Positions 26,879-36,081 of a stretch of 64,000 bases of DNA are shown here, piece after piece. The notes under the pieces are model-generated. The model was not told the origin of the DNA and ran no database searches. It worked only from the letters and a program-made list of their open reading frames with translations. The number at the start of each line of letters is the position of its first letter. Position 1 is the stretch's first letter. The position numbers and the translations under genes were made by a program. Source of the stretch: an uncultured Paenibacillaceae bacterium (GTDB lineage: Bacteria; Bacillota; Bacilli; Paenibacillales; K13); contig CAJXLT010000001.1 in the NCBI GenBank assembly GCA_913056365.1, positions 806,001 through 870,000 of the forward strand. The letters are read 5' to 3'.

Positions 26879-27433
26879 GTGAATACAGAGAAGGAAGCAT
26901 TGCGCAGAGGGATGACGTTGACATATACGGGCAACGGCAAAGGGAAGACGACCGCTGCAGTCGGACTAGCTGTCCGCGCAGCAGGTCGAGGCATGAAGGT
27001 TCGCATGATTCAATTTATTAAATCACCGGAACGTACATATGGAGAGAAGCTGGCACTGGTTAAGCTCGGCATTGATGTGCTGCCAATGGGTGTAGGGTTT
27101 ACTTGGCGCAAGACACCGGATGAGCATCGGCAGGCGTTGCAGGCTGCTTGGCAGGAAGCGCAGCGAACGGTCATGAGCGGTGCATATGATCTGGTCATCT
27201 GGGATGAGATTCACAATGCGCTCGCGATTGACCGCTTCCCGATCGCGGATGTGCTGCCGATCGAAGAAGTGTTAACTGTAATCCGCAGTCGTCCTTCCCA
27301 TGTTCACCTTGTCATGACTGGGCGGAATGCTCATAGCGATGTGAGGGCCGCCTCCGATCTCGTATCGGTCATTGAGCCTGAGAAGCATTATTATGAAGAA
27401 GGAGTTCAAGCTATACGAGGGCTGGAATTTTAG
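26879..27433 (+). CDS. cobO: Cob(I)yrinic acid a,c-diamide adenosyltransferase
   Basis: A 184-residue CobO/BtuR-type ATP:corrinoid adenosyltransferase that attaches the 5'-deoxyadenosyl group to cobalt. The P-loop is in YTGNGKGKTTAAVGLAVRA near residue 15. The family motifs IQFIKSPERTYGE, VIWDEIHNALAI and TGRNAH are present. The start is GTG with the strong AAAGGGGAAAG site before it. It is the first gene under the riboswitch. Confidence 0.93.
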   Translation: MNTEKEALRRGMTLTYTGNGKGKTTAAVGLAVRAAGRGMKVRMIQFIKSPERTYGEKLALVKLGIDVLPMGVGFTWRKTPDEHRQALQAAWQEAQRTVMSGAYDLVIWDEIHNALAIDRFPIADVLPIEEVLTVIRSRPSHVHLVMTGRNAHSDVRAASDLVSVIEPEKHYYEEGVQAIRGLEF

Positions 27434-27438
27434 GAAGG

Positions 27439-29028
27439 ATGAGCACGCTGGTGAAGGAGAGCAACATAGCGTACAGCAACACCGCTCCAAGAGCGCTGCC
27501 GCTCATGGTTCAAGGGACGCATTCCGATGTCGGCAAGAGCGTGTTAGTAGCTGGCTTGTGTCGGTTATTTGCAAGGAAGGGCTTGCGAACGGCACCGTAT
27601 AAGTCGCAAAATATGGCATTGAATTCTTATGTAACAGCAGACGGCAAGGAGATCGGAAGAGCGCAAGGGGTACAAGCCGAGGCCGCGGGGATCGAAGCGA
27701 CGACGGATATGAATCCGATTCTGATTAAGCCGAGCGGCGATATGGAGTCCCAGATTATTGTCCACGGCGTTCCGCGTAATCATATGCGTGCGGGACAATA
27801 TCGCGACCAATTCTATGAGGAAGGGTTGCGAATTGTTACGGAAGCCTATGAGCGGTTAGCTGTGCAATACGAGCGTATTGTCATAGAGGGAGCGGGTTCG
27901 CCTGCTGAGATTAATCTGAACGACCGCGAGCTCGTTAACATGCGCATCGCAAGAATGGCAGGCGCGCCCGTTCTATTAGTCGGCGATATCGATCGCGGAG
28001 GTGTATTCGCGAGTCTGGTCGGCACCCTTCAGTTGCTGGAGCCGGACGAACGGGAGCGGGTGGCCGGCTTCATTATTAATAAGTTTCGAGGAGACGTACG
28101 TCTGCTGGAGCCTGGATTGGACTGGCTGGAAAGCTACACAGGCAAGCCGGTGCTAGGCGTTGTTCCGCATCTGGACGGCATTGGTATTGAATCAGAGGAT
28201 TCCGTGGCGTTAGACCGCTACAGTCGTGTTCCACAAGCGGACAAGCCGATTCAAATCGCGATCATTCGGCTTCCGTCTATTTCGAACTTTACAGATTTCG
28301 ATCCGTTGCTGGAGGAGCCGGATTGCCATGTTCGCTTGGTAGAGACAGCAGCACAGCTTGGCGAACCTGATGTTATTATGTTGCCTGGCAGCAAAAATAC
28401 GATTCGCGACCTGCGGTACTTACAGGAGAGCGGACTGTTCCAAGCAATCGAACGCTGCCGTAAGTATGTGAATCCGTGGCTGATTGGGATATGCGGCGGG
28501 TTTCAAATGATGGGCTGCACGGTAGCGGATGAAGACAACGTTGAATCTGTAGAAGGGAGCCGCGCTGGCTTCGGTTGGTTTGCCATGCATACAAGCTGGC
28601 AACGGGACAAGGTTACGGTTCGGGCAGAAGGCGAAGTCAGACTCGGGCATGAATCTTTCCCCGTTCACGGGTATGAGATTCATCATGGCTGGACGCAGTA
28701 CAGGGAAGGTGCCCCCTTCAGTCAGTTAAGAAGAATGAATCCTCAGCACGCGCCTTCGCCTGCAGTTCGCGATGGCATACTGGATGAGCAGCAGAAGCTG
28801 CTCGGCACTTATTTACACGGCGTGTTTCATAACGATGCCTTCCGTGCAGCATGGCTGAACAGAATAAGGGAATCGAAAGGACTCCAACCGATACACGATC
28901 GACCAAGCTCGACTGCGCTTAGAGAGGACGCTTATGATCGATTAGCCGACGTGCTTGAAGAGCAGTTGGATATGGAGAGAATCGAGCAGATATTAGCAGC
29001 AGGAGCTGCTAGCAGGTATTCGAATTAA
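27439..29028 (+). CDS. cobQ: Cobyric acid synthase
   Basis: A 529-residue glutamine-dependent amidase that adds four amide groups to adenosyl-cobyrinic acid a,c-diamide. The N-terminal ATP-binding part has QGTHSDVGKSVLVAGLCRLF and KSQNMALNSY. The C-terminal glutaminase has its Cys in GICGGFQMMG near residue 351 and the His region YEIHHGWT, then GTYLHGVFHND. The start is unclear: ATG 27439 touches its GGAAGG site, while GTG 27451 is better spaced. It follows cobO by a few bases. Confidence 0.93.
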   Translation: MSTLVKESNIAYSNTAPRALPLMVQGTHSDVGKSVLVAGLCRLFARKGLRTAPYKSQNMALNSYVTADGKEIGRAQGVQAEAAGIEATTDMNPILIKPSGDMESQIIVHGVPRNHMRAGQYRDQFYEEGLRIVTEAYERLAVQYERIVIEGAGSPAEINLNDRELVNMRIARMAGAPVLLVGDIDRGGVFASLVGTLQLLEPDERERVAGFIINKFRGDVRLLEPGLDWLESYTGKPVLGVVPHLDGIGIESEDSVALDRYSRVPQADKPIQIAIIRLPSISNFTDFDPLLEEPDCHVRLVETAAQLGEPDVIMLPGSKNTIRDLRYLQESGLFQAIERCRKYVNPWLIGICGGFQMMGCTVADEDNVESVEGSRAGFGWFAMHTSWQRDKVTVRAEGEVRLGHESFPVHGYEIHHGWTQYREGAPFSQLRRMNPQHAPSPAVRDGILDEQQKLLGTYLHGVFHNDAFRAAWLNRIRESKGLQPIHDRPSSTALREDAYDRLADVLEEQLDMERIEQILAAGAASRYSN

Positions 29029-29046
29029 AGGAGCTGGAGAGATCGA

Positions 29047-30123
29047 ATGGAACAAGCAGTGAATAAGCTTACAGACATTTGTGCGCGAATTAGCAGCCTC
29101 AATCCGGAGAGTGCTAAGCTAGCGAGGCAGCGCCTGGACCGACTTACGAAGCCGCCGGGAAGCTTGGGACGATTAGAGGATGTCGTCCTGCAGCTGGCGG
29201 GAATAACGGGGCAGCCATTGCCACAAGTATTTCCTCCCGGCATTGCCGTATTCGCCGGTGATCATGGGATCGTAGCCGAAGGGGTGTCTGCATTTCCGCA
29301 GGAAGTGACCGGGCAGATGGTTCGCAACTTTGTAGCAGGCGGTGCAGCAATTAATGTTTTTGCCCGTCAGCATAGCGCCTTGCTGGAAGTTGTAGATGTC
29401 GGAACGGCGGCGGATTTGTCAGACGTGCAAGGCATTCAGCATCGTCGGGTAAGGGAAGGAACCGGCAATATGCTGCAAGAGGATGCGATGAGCCGGCAAC
29501 AAGCGATCGAAGCGATCGAAGCAGGGATAGAAAGCGCAAATAAGCTAATCCAAGCCGGTGCTCGTTGTATCATTCCCGGAGAGATGGGCATCGGGAATAC
29601 GACTAGCAGCACAGCGATTACTGCGGTTATAACAGGCCGCTCGGTAGAGCAATTAACCGGTACGGGGACAGGTATTTCTGCAGAGGCGAAGAAGCATAAA
29701 GCTGCATTGATTCAACGCGCAATTGAAGAGCGGAAGCCGAATGCTGAGGACGCGCTTGATGTATTGTGCAAGGTAGGCGGGCTGGAGATTGCTGCTATGA
29801 CTGGCGCTATACTAGCAGCTGCGGCACATCGCGTTCCCGTGCTGCTGGACGGATTCATATGCGGTGCGGCCACGATGCTGGCCGTACGGCTGGCTGGCGG
29901 TGTGCGCGACTATTTGATCGCAGGACACCGTTCGCAGGAGCCGGGACATCAAGCAGTATTGGACTGGCTTGAGCTTGAGCCCTTGCTCGATATGAATCTT
30001 AGACTTGGAGAAGGAAGCGGTGCGGCTGTAGCATTCCCGTTGCTGGAATCAGCTGTTCGTATGCTTGCAGAGATGGCTACCTTCGACAGCGCCGGCGTAT
30101 CGGACGCAGAGGCAGGTAGTTAG
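29047..30123 (+). CDS. cobT: Nicotinate-nucleotide:dimethylbenzimidazole phosphoribosyltransferase
   Basis: A 358-residue enzyme that makes alpha-ribazole phosphate for the lower ligand of cobalamin. Conserved motifs are FAGDHGIVAEGVSAFPQEVT near residue 70, GEMGIGNTTSS near 178, LDGFICGAA and AGHRSQEPGH near 300; a Glu near the C terminus is the usual catalytic base. AAAGGAGCTGG precedes the ATG. It is the third gene of the riboswitch operon. Confidence 0.95.
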   Translation: MEQAVNKLTDICARISSLNPESAKLARQRLDRLTKPPGSLGRLEDVVLQLAGITGQPLPQVFPPGIAVFAGDHGIVAEGVSAFPQEVTGQMVRNFVAGGAAINVFARQHSALLEVVDVGTAADLSDVQGIQHRRVREGTGNMLQEDAMSRQQAIEAIEAGIESANKLIQAGARCIIPGEMGIGNTTSSTAITAVITGRSVEQLTGTGTGISAEAKKHKAALIQRAIEERKPNAEDALDVLCKVGGLEIAAMTGAILAAAAHRVPVLLDGFICGAATMLAVRLAGGVRDYLIAGHRSQEPGHQAVLDWLELEPLLDMNLRLGEGSGAAVAFPLLESAVRMLAEMATFDSAGVSDAEAGS

Positions 30124-30210
30124 AGACAGGTCGGGCAGGATGGTTGAACGGCATCTTATCTGGTAGATAGAAGGTACACATTTAGACAATACAACGAAGG
30201 ATGGATGAAC

Positions 30211-31239
30211 ATGCAGAAGAATTGGATGAAGTTGGGAGTAAGCTTACTGACGCTTATTATGATCATTGGCGTGCTGGCTGGATGCAGTACGAACAGCGGC
30301 AATGCAGGCAATGTCCCATTGAACGATAACGGGAACAGCGCTGTCGAGAAGCAGGAACCTGCTGGACAGGAATCAGCTGGGGATATGCAATCGATTGAAG
30401 CATTCCCTGCGGTATTCATAGATGGCAGCGGTGAAGAAATTACAATTGAGGAGCAACCAGAGACGATCGTATCCTTGTTAGCGAGCAATACGGAAATTGC
30501 GTATGCGCTTGGACTTGGTGAGAAGATTATAGGTGTGTCAGATTTCTGCAACTATCCAACAGCTGTGGAAGAGAAGGAGAAGCTCGGTGGTCAAGATATG
30601 AATGTGGAGCGGATCCTTGAGCTGCAGCCGGACATGGCGCTCGTCTCACAATTCCATTACAATTCTCATGCGGATATATTGGAGACGTTTCGAATGGCAG
30701 GTATCGATGTCGTGGTAGCCGGGGATGCGAAGTCGTTCGAAGACGCTTACGAGACGATTCGTATGTTCGGTCAAGCTACAGGCACGCTGGATAAGGCGGA
30801 GGTAATTGTCGCGAATATGAAGGAACGTCTGGCTGAGGTAGTGCAACGGACGAAAGATGTAAGTGAACCGAAGCGTATTTGGGTTGAGGTATCGCCTGCG
30901 CCGGATATTTTTACAACAGGTCAGAACACATTCTTGCATGAGATGATCGAGACGATCAACGCTGTGAATGTAGCAGGTGATCAGACAGGATGGGTCAAAA
31001 TGACAGAGGAAGAAATTGTAACGCTCATGCCGGATGTCATCGTTACGACTTACGGCTACTATGTAGACAATCCAGCTGATGGTGTCTATGCAAGAGAAGG
31101 ATGGGCGAACATACCGGCCGTCTTGAATGAGCAAATATATGATGTAGACAGTGACAAAGTTACGCGCCCTGGACCTCGTCTTATTGACGGTGTCGAAGAG
31201 CTTGCTCGGGTTATATATCCGGAGCAGTTCACTCCTTGA
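30211..31239 (+). CDS. btuF: Cobalamin/corrinoid ABC transporter substrate-binding lipoprotein
   Basis: A 342-residue lipoprotein. The signal peptide ends at the lipobox VLAGC near residue 26 and is followed by an Asn/Ser/Gly linker. The rest is a class III periplasmic-binding fold of the BtuF/FepB group, with ETIVSLLASNTEIAYALGLG, then a long connecting helix and PDVIVTTYGYY. It would capture corrinoids outside the membrane and hand them to the next two genes. ATG 30211 fits the GAAGG site better than ATG 30205. Assignment to corrinoids rests on the neighbours. Confidence 0.88.
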   Translation: MQKNWMKLGVSLLTLIMIIGVLAGCSTNSGNAGNVPLNDNGNSAVEKQEPAGQESAGDMQSIEAFPAVFIDGSGEEITIEEQPETIVSLLASNTEIAYALGLGEKIIGVSDFCNYPTAVEEKEKLGGQDMNVERILELQPDMALVSQFHYNSHADILETFRMAGIDVVVAGDAKSFEDAYETIRMFGQATGTLDKAEVIVANMKERLAEVVQRTKDVSEPKRIWVEVSPAPDIFTTGQNTFLHEMIETINAVNVAGDQTGWVKMTEEEIVTLMPDVIVTTYGYYVDNPADGVYAREGWANIPAVLNEQIYDVDSDKVTRPGPRLIDGVEELARVIYPEQFTP

Positions 31240-31250
31240 GGCAGACGAAG

Positions 31251-32294
31251 ATGAACAGAAAGGTATGGCTATGGTATATTTTCGCAGGAGGGATTGCCGT
31301 CGGCGCGTCTCTCCTTGGCTTGCTGGCTAGCAGTGTCATGGTTTCGCCTGAAACAGTATTTGCGATTCTAGCCAAGCATGTGCTTCGATGGACCTGGCAG
31401 GCCGATATTCCGATCAGTCTAGATTTGATTATCTGGAATATTCGCGCGCCGCGTGTCGTGCTTGGCTTGCTGATCGGCGCTTCTCTATCTCTCGCTGGAG
31501 CAGCGTTCCAGGGATTGCTGCGCAATCCGCTGGCAGATCCATATATTATTGGCGTTTCATCGGGCGCATCATTAGGGGCCGTTATCGTTCTGTTTTTTCA
31601 GTTTTCCTTATGGGGGCTAGGCGCGTTCACACTGCCGATAACGGCCATAATCGGCGGATTTGTCGCCTTGGTGCTCGTCTTCGGCATGACACACCTGTCC
31701 AGTCGGAGCTTAGCTGTGGAGACGATTATTTTATCCGGTGTCATTATGACGTCCTTCATGAGTGCGATCGTATCCTTAATCATTGCGCTAAGTCAGCGGG
31801 AGGATATGAGTCAAATCTTGTACTGGCTCATGGGCAATGTCGGCATGCGGGGATGGAGCTATGTGCAGCTGCTACTGCCATTCGCACTCGTAGGCGCCTT
31901 GCTGCTGCTCATACATGTCCGGGAGCTGAATGCACTCGCGCTAGGCGAATCTTCGGCTGAGCACTTGGGCGTTAACGTAAGAAGGAAGAAAGCGCTTATT
32001 TTGATAGGGGCGTCGTTATTGACAGGTGCTTCCGTTGCAGTTTCCGGTGCGATTGGCTTCGTCGGACTTGTGATCCCTCATCTGGTACGGCTTGTTACGG
32101 GACCCGATCACCGCCATGTATTGCCGTTGTCTATGTTGATAGGGGGCGCCTACCTAGTATTAGCAGACTTGCTCGCACGCACCGTTATATCGCCAAGAGA
32201 GCTGCCGATCGGTGTCATAACGGCGTTAATCGGCGCACCGGTGTTTGCTTTCTTGCTTATTCGACAGCAGGCTGGAAGGAGGGGACGCGGATGA
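31251..32294 (+). CDS. btuC: FecCD/BtuC family ABC transporter permease
   Basis: A 347-residue membrane protein with about ten hydrophobic segments and the family motifs RAPRVVLGLLIGASLSLAG and GLVIPHLVRLVTGPDHR (the loop contacting the ATPase). It forms the channel of the corrinoid importer. ATG 31251 follows GAGG at a good distance; a TTG at 31236 is less likely because it overlaps the previous stop region. Its stop overlaps the next start as ATGA. Confidence 0.93.
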   Translation: MNRKVWLWYIFAGGIAVGASLLGLLASSVMVSPETVFAILAKHVLRWTWQADIPISLDLIIWNIRAPRVVLGLLIGASLSLAGAAFQGLLRNPLADPYIIGVSSGASLGAVIVLFFQFSLWGLGAFTLPITAIIGGFVALVLVFGMTHLSSRSLAVETIILSGVIMTSFMSAIVSLIIALSQREDMSQILYWLMGNVGMRGWSYVQLLLPFALVGALLLLIHVRELNALALGESSAEHLGVNVRRKKALILIGASLLTGASVAVSGAIGFVGLVIPHLVRLVTGPDHRHVLPLSMLIGGAYLVLADLLARTVISPRELPIGVITALIGAPVFAFLLIRQQAGRRGRG

Positions 32295-33766
32295 TCCGTC
32301 TAACAGGAATATCTGGAGGCTATGACACAGACCGACCAATCGTTCATGACGTATCGATATTTGCTGATGCTGGCACATTCTTCGCACTGCTTGGACCGAA
32401 TGGAAGCGGCAAATCGACCTTGTTCAAGCTCATGACAGGTGTGCTGAAATCAACTTCCGGCACGATTGCACTGAACGGCTCTCCGCTGTCCGACTACTCA
32501 TCGATAGAGCGAGCGCGGCTGATTGCTGTACTGGCGCAGGAGGAGCAGGTTGCCTTCGACTTCACTGTTGAGGAGATCGTTATGCTTGGCCGCTATCCGC
32601 ATCAGACAGGACTGCTGAAATCTGCATCGCGTACAGATTCAGCTGCGGTAGAGGAAGCGATGCGCACGACGAACGTGCTTCCTTACCGCTACCGCTCCTT
32701 CCGCGAGCTTAGCGGAGGTGAGAAGCAACGTGTGCTGCTGGCGAAAGCGCTGGCACAGGAACCGAAGCTGCTGCTGCTGGACGAGCCGACGAATCATCTT
32801 GATGTTCGCCATACTTATGAGATGCTCGATCTGCTGCGCGCGAAGCAGCGCAAGGATGGACTGACAGTTGTAGCGATTCTGCACGATCTGAATGTAGCGG
32901 CCCTGTACGCAGATCGAGTAGCGCTGCTTCGCGAAGGACGTATCGTAGAGCAAGGGGATGTCAGCGTGCTGCGGGACGGTTCTTCGATCGAACGGGTATA
33001 CGGTGTGCGTGCGATTGCGCAGTATCATCCGTTGTTGCCCAAGCCGCAGTGGTTCATGACGCCAAAACCCGACACGGATGTCCCGAAGCTTGCGCCATTC
33101 GGCGAATCGTACAGATTAACTCAGAACGATCGGCTCATTCATCTCATGTTCGAGCGACCGCTTCGTACGATCTCGAACGGCGTGAATGGTGAAGGATTGC
33201 AATGGATTCGTCATTTTTGCAACTTTCATGTGGACAAGGATTACCATTGCCCGGACCCTGTAGCGGATATTCGCAGCTGGATGGAGGAGTTGGGCATTCC
33301 GTTCGAGCAGGCTGTCGGTATGATGACAGCTGTGAAGCTGAATGATATGGCTGTCGTCGAAGACGAGACAGGTCCATATAAAGTGTTGGCAGTAGTTACA
33401 GCAGGCGTAACGAATGCAGTCGACATTGCCAATGATCGCATGCCTGAACCTGTTACGACTCCAGGTACCATTAATACGATGGTCTTCACAGATGCGCATT
33501 TGACTGACGGCGCTTTAGTGAACGCCTGCCTGACCGTCACCGAAGCGAAGGTTAAGGCATTGTTGGACATGGACGTGTGCGATCCCAACTCGCATACGAT
33601 TGCAACCGGCACATCAACAGACAGCTTGCTTATTGCCGCAACGCAGCAGGGGGAGCCGACACCGTATGCAGGCTCGGGCACGATGATTGGGAAGCTGCTT
33701 GGCCGAACGGCGTATCGGGCAACCCGGATTGCGTTGGAGCAATACCTCAGGCGTACACTTAGTTAA
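32291..33766 (+). CDS. btuD: BtuD-CbiZ fusion: ABC ATPase plus adenosylcobinamide amidohydrolase
   Basis: A 491-residue fusion. Residues 1-250 are an ABC ATPase: Walker A GPNGSGKST near 36, signature LSGGEKQR near 140, Walker B LLLLDEPTNHLD near 160. Residues about 290-490 match the CbiZ amidohydrolase: VTAGVTNAVDIANDRM, PGTINTMVFTDAHLTDGALV and the late GTSTDSLLIAA. CbiZ removes the aminopropanol arm from adenosylcobinamide or pseudo-cobalamin to return it to cobyric acid. The fusion lets imported corrinoids be remodelled at once. A similar fusion is known from Bacillus YvrA-type proteins. Confidence 0.92.
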   Translation: MIRLTGISGGYDTDRPIVHDVSIFADAGTFFALLGPNGSGKSTLFKLMTGVLKSTSGTIALNGSPLSDYSSIERARLIAVLAQEEQVAFDFTVEEIVMLGRYPHQTGLLKSASRTDSAAVEEAMRTTNVLPYRYRSFRELSGGEKQRVLLAKALAQEPKLLLLDEPTNHLDVRHTYEMLDLLRAKQRKDGLTVVAILHDLNVAALYADRVALLREGRIVEQGDVSVLRDGSSIERVYGVRAIAQYHPLLPKPQWFMTPKPDTDVPKLAPFGESYRLTQNDRLIHLMFERPLRTISNGVNGEGLQWIRHFCNFHVDKDYHCPDPVADIRSWMEELGIPFEQAVGMMTAVKLNDMAVVEDETGPYKVLAVVTAGVTNAVDIANDRMPEPVTTPGTINTMVFTDAHLTDGALVNACLTVTEAKVKALLDMDVCDPNSHTIATGTSTDSLLIAATQQGEPTPYAGSGTMIGKLLGRTAYRATRIALEQYLRRTLS

Positions 33767-33794
33767 TGTGTTGATCACAGCTTAATCGTGGATA

Positions 33795-33826
33795 ACAATG
33801 AAGGAGGCATATGCCTCCTTCATTGT
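33795..33826. repeat. Perfect 32-base palindrome between btuD-cbiZ and cbiB
   Basis: ACAATGAAGGAGGCAT is followed directly by its reverse complement ATGCCTCCTTCATTGT. The left arm contains an AAGGAGG followed by ATATG, a decoy ribosome site buried in the stem. There is no T-run on the plus strand. It may end or pause transcription, or act as an operator. Confidence 0.7.
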
Positions 33827-33856
33827 GTGCGTGATGATAGGAAAGGAGTATGCAGC

Positions 33857-34900
33857 TTGTATGGTTATTTTGTCGGAGAATCCTACTTAGCCAATGCTGG
33901 AGCCGCAATCGGTGCGGCCGGAACGATGCTGCTCTTGCTCGGCGGAGCCGCTGTGTTGGATTTGCTGATTGGCGATCCGCGCCGCATGCCGCATCCAGTG
34001 GTCTATATGGGAAAGCTGATCGCATTCATGGAGTCACGCTGGAATCAAGGGACTGCAGTAAGCAAGCGAAGGTTGGGGCTAGCAATGGCAATTGTAGTGC
34101 CGGCAGCTGTGTTCCTGCTTAGCTGGTTCGTCGTGTTCGCTTGCTACCGGCTGTCAATCTGGACAGGCTTCGCGGCAGAAGTGCTGCTCATCTATAGTGC
34201 GATTGCGATGCGCGGCTTGGCTGACGCTGCCGAGCAAGTGCGGAAGCCGCTGACAGAAGGGAAGTTGTCCAGAGCAAGGCGAGCCTTGGCGATGATCGTG
34301 GGCAGAGATACAGATGACCTGCAACAACCAGATATTGTGCGCGGCACGATCGAAACAGTCGCAGAGAACACATCAGATGGCGTGATTGCTCCGTTGTTCT
34401 GGGCGATTATTGGCGGTGCGCCTGCTGCGATGGCCTATCGTGCGATCAATACGCTCGATTCTATGGTAGGCTATAAGAATGAGCGCTATATAGATTACGG
34501 ACGCGCCTCCGCTAAGTTGGACGATGCTGTTAACTGGGTTCCGGCACGCATGACAGCAATATGTATGTGGCTTGGCGGTGTGCTGTTCGCATTGTGCACG
34601 GCAGGCAGGATGCAGCTTCGCCTCGGTCGCGCTTGGTCAATCGTGCTGCGCGATGCGCCTAAGCATCCGAGCCCGAACAGCGGCTGGCCGGAGGCGATGG
34701 CCGCTGCGCTGCTAGGCATTCAGCTCGGCGGCCGCAATACGTATCAGGGTGTCATATCCAACCGTGCGTTCATGGGTGAGCCTCTGAACCTGTGCACATC
34801 TGTGCATATACAGCGAACAGTTTGGCTCATGCATGGCGCTTGGCTCGTATTTCTCGTACTTGCTGCAAGCGTAGCAGGGCTAGTAGTTGGAACCTTATAG
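33857..34900 (+). CDS. cbiB: Adenosylcobinamide-phosphate synthase CbiB
   Basis: A 347-residue membrane protein that joins aminopropanol (or its phosphate) to cobyric acid. Motifs are GDPRRMPHPVVYMGKLI near residue 35, ENTSDGVIAPLFWA near 175 and NTLDSMVGYKNERY near 202, with several hydrophobic helices. I chose TTG 33857, which has AAAGGAG eight bases upstream; the frame is open back to a GTG at 33788, but that would run through the 32-base palindrome. A TTG start in an operon of this type is not rare in Firmicutes. Confidence 0.9.
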   Translation: MYGYFVGESYLANAGAAIGAAGTMLLLLGGAAVLDLLIGDPRRMPHPVVYMGKLIAFMESRWNQGTAVSKRRLGLAMAIVVPAAVFLLSWFVVFACYRLSIWTGFAAEVLLIYSAIAMRGLADAAEQVRKPLTEGKLSRARRALAMIVGRDTDDLQQPDIVRGTIETVAENTSDGVIAPLFWAIIGGAPAAMAYRAINTLDSMVGYKNERYIDYGRASAKLDDAVNWVPARMTAICMWLGGVLFALCTAGRMQLRLGRAWSIVLRDAPKHPSPNSGWPEAMAAALLGIQLGGRNTYQGVISNRAFMGEPLNLCTSVHIQRTVWLMHGAWLVFLVLAASVAGLVVGTL

Positions 34901-34977
34901 TCTGAACGAATACATAGTTGAATAATCGGCAAGTGCAGACAAGGCATCCTCTGCGCTTGTCCTGAGGAGGATGTATC

Positions 34978-36081
34978 TTGAAATGGCCGAAGCATGGCGG
35001 ACAGCCGCAACGCATACGACAACTGTTCAGTCTATCTGAAGAACAGACATTGCTTGACTTCAGCGCCAATATTAATCCGCTTGGCCCTCCTGAAGCAGTC
35101 CGTCGCTTATGGCCGACCTTGCTGGAGCGCACCCTGACCTATCCGGATATGGACTATTCGGATGCTGTTGAGGCTATTGCCAGGCATAGTGGGGTGATGC
35201 CTGAACAGGTATTGTTGACGAACGGGGGGGCAGAGGCAATCTTCCTCGCTGCTCGGCTGTTGACAGGAGGGACGGCATTGGTCGTGCATCCGACGTTCGC
35301 CGAGTATGAGCAAGCATGCGCACATTACCGGGTTCATGTGCAATTGCTTATCGCTGATCCGGAGCAGCCGTTCCCGGAGGAGGAAGTAATGCAACGGATG
35401 GAAGCGGTCGATGGCATGTTCCTGTGCAGGCCGAACAATCCGGACGGTACGCTACTCCCAAGAGACAGCATCATTCGTATTCTGCAAAGCGCACTGCGCA
35501 CGAACACCTTGTTGATCGTGGATGAGGCGTTTATCGATTTTGCCTTAGAGCCTTCAGCTTCACTCGCGCCCTTGCTGCATGAATATCCGAATCTGATTCT
35601 GACCCGTTCATTGACGAAGATGTATGCGTTACCTGGGCTTCGTATCGGCTACGCACTTGCCGGTACCGAGCATATTCAGGCGATGGCCGCGCAGCGGTTG
35701 CCGTGGAGTGTGAATACACCTGCTGCTCTGCTTACGCCAGAGCTGTTGAGGGATGAAGCATTCGCAATACGTACGAGACGATGGCTGCGCGAAGAGATTG
35801 CTTGGTTGAAGCCTCGTCTGCAGCAGATGCACTTCACGATGTCGGCGACGTGCACGAACTTTTACTTGCTTCGAGATTCAGTTGCACCGTCTGTGGACAA
35901 GCTCTATCCATTTCTACTGCAGGGTGGCATCCTTCCGCGTCATACGCATACATTCCCTGGGCTCAGAGGCGCTGCACTGCGTCTTGCTGTTCGTTCTCGT
36001 AATGAGAATGAGCGATTGCTGGAGCGTCTGGCGGCATGGCAGGCATCGGGTTCAGACGGTGCAGGAGTGAATAACCAATGA
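34978..36081 (+). CDS. cobD: Threonine-phosphate decarboxylase (CobD-type PLP enzyme)
   Basis: A 367-residue class I/II aminotransferase-fold enzyme that turns threonine phosphate into aminopropanol phosphate for cobinamide. Features include DFSANINPLGPPEAV near residue 22, DEAFIDFA near 181 and the PLP lysine in SLTKMYALPGLRIGY near 212. TTG 34978 follows GAGGAGG. A possible stem (CATCCTC with GAGGATG) covers this ribosome site. It could also be a histidinol-phosphate aminotransferase relative, but the cobalamin context settles the call. Confidence 0.9.
   Translation: MKWPKHGGQPQRIRQLFSLSEEQTLLDFSANINPLGPPEAVRRLWPTLLERTLTYPDMDYSDAVEAIARHSGVMPEQVLLTNGGAEAIFLAARLLTGGTALVVHPTFAEYEQACAHYRVHVQLLIADPEQPFPEEEVMQRMEAVDGMFLCRPNNPDGTLLPRDSIIRILQSALRTNTLLIVDEAFIDFALEPSASLAPLLHEYPNLILTRSLTKMYALPGLRIGYALAGTEHIQAMAAQRLPWSVNTPAALLTPELLRDEAFAIRTRRWLREEIAWLKPRLQQMHFTMSATCTNFYLLRDSVAPSVDKLYPFLLQGGILPRHTHTFPGLRGAALRLAVRSRNENERLLERLAAWQASGSDGAGVNNQ

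Noticed and set aside
34920-34977. Possible RNA switch before cobD
   Set aside because: A short stem (CATCCTC with GAGGATG) covers the ribosome site, but no known aptamer motif is visible; it is kept only as a note on the cobD entry.
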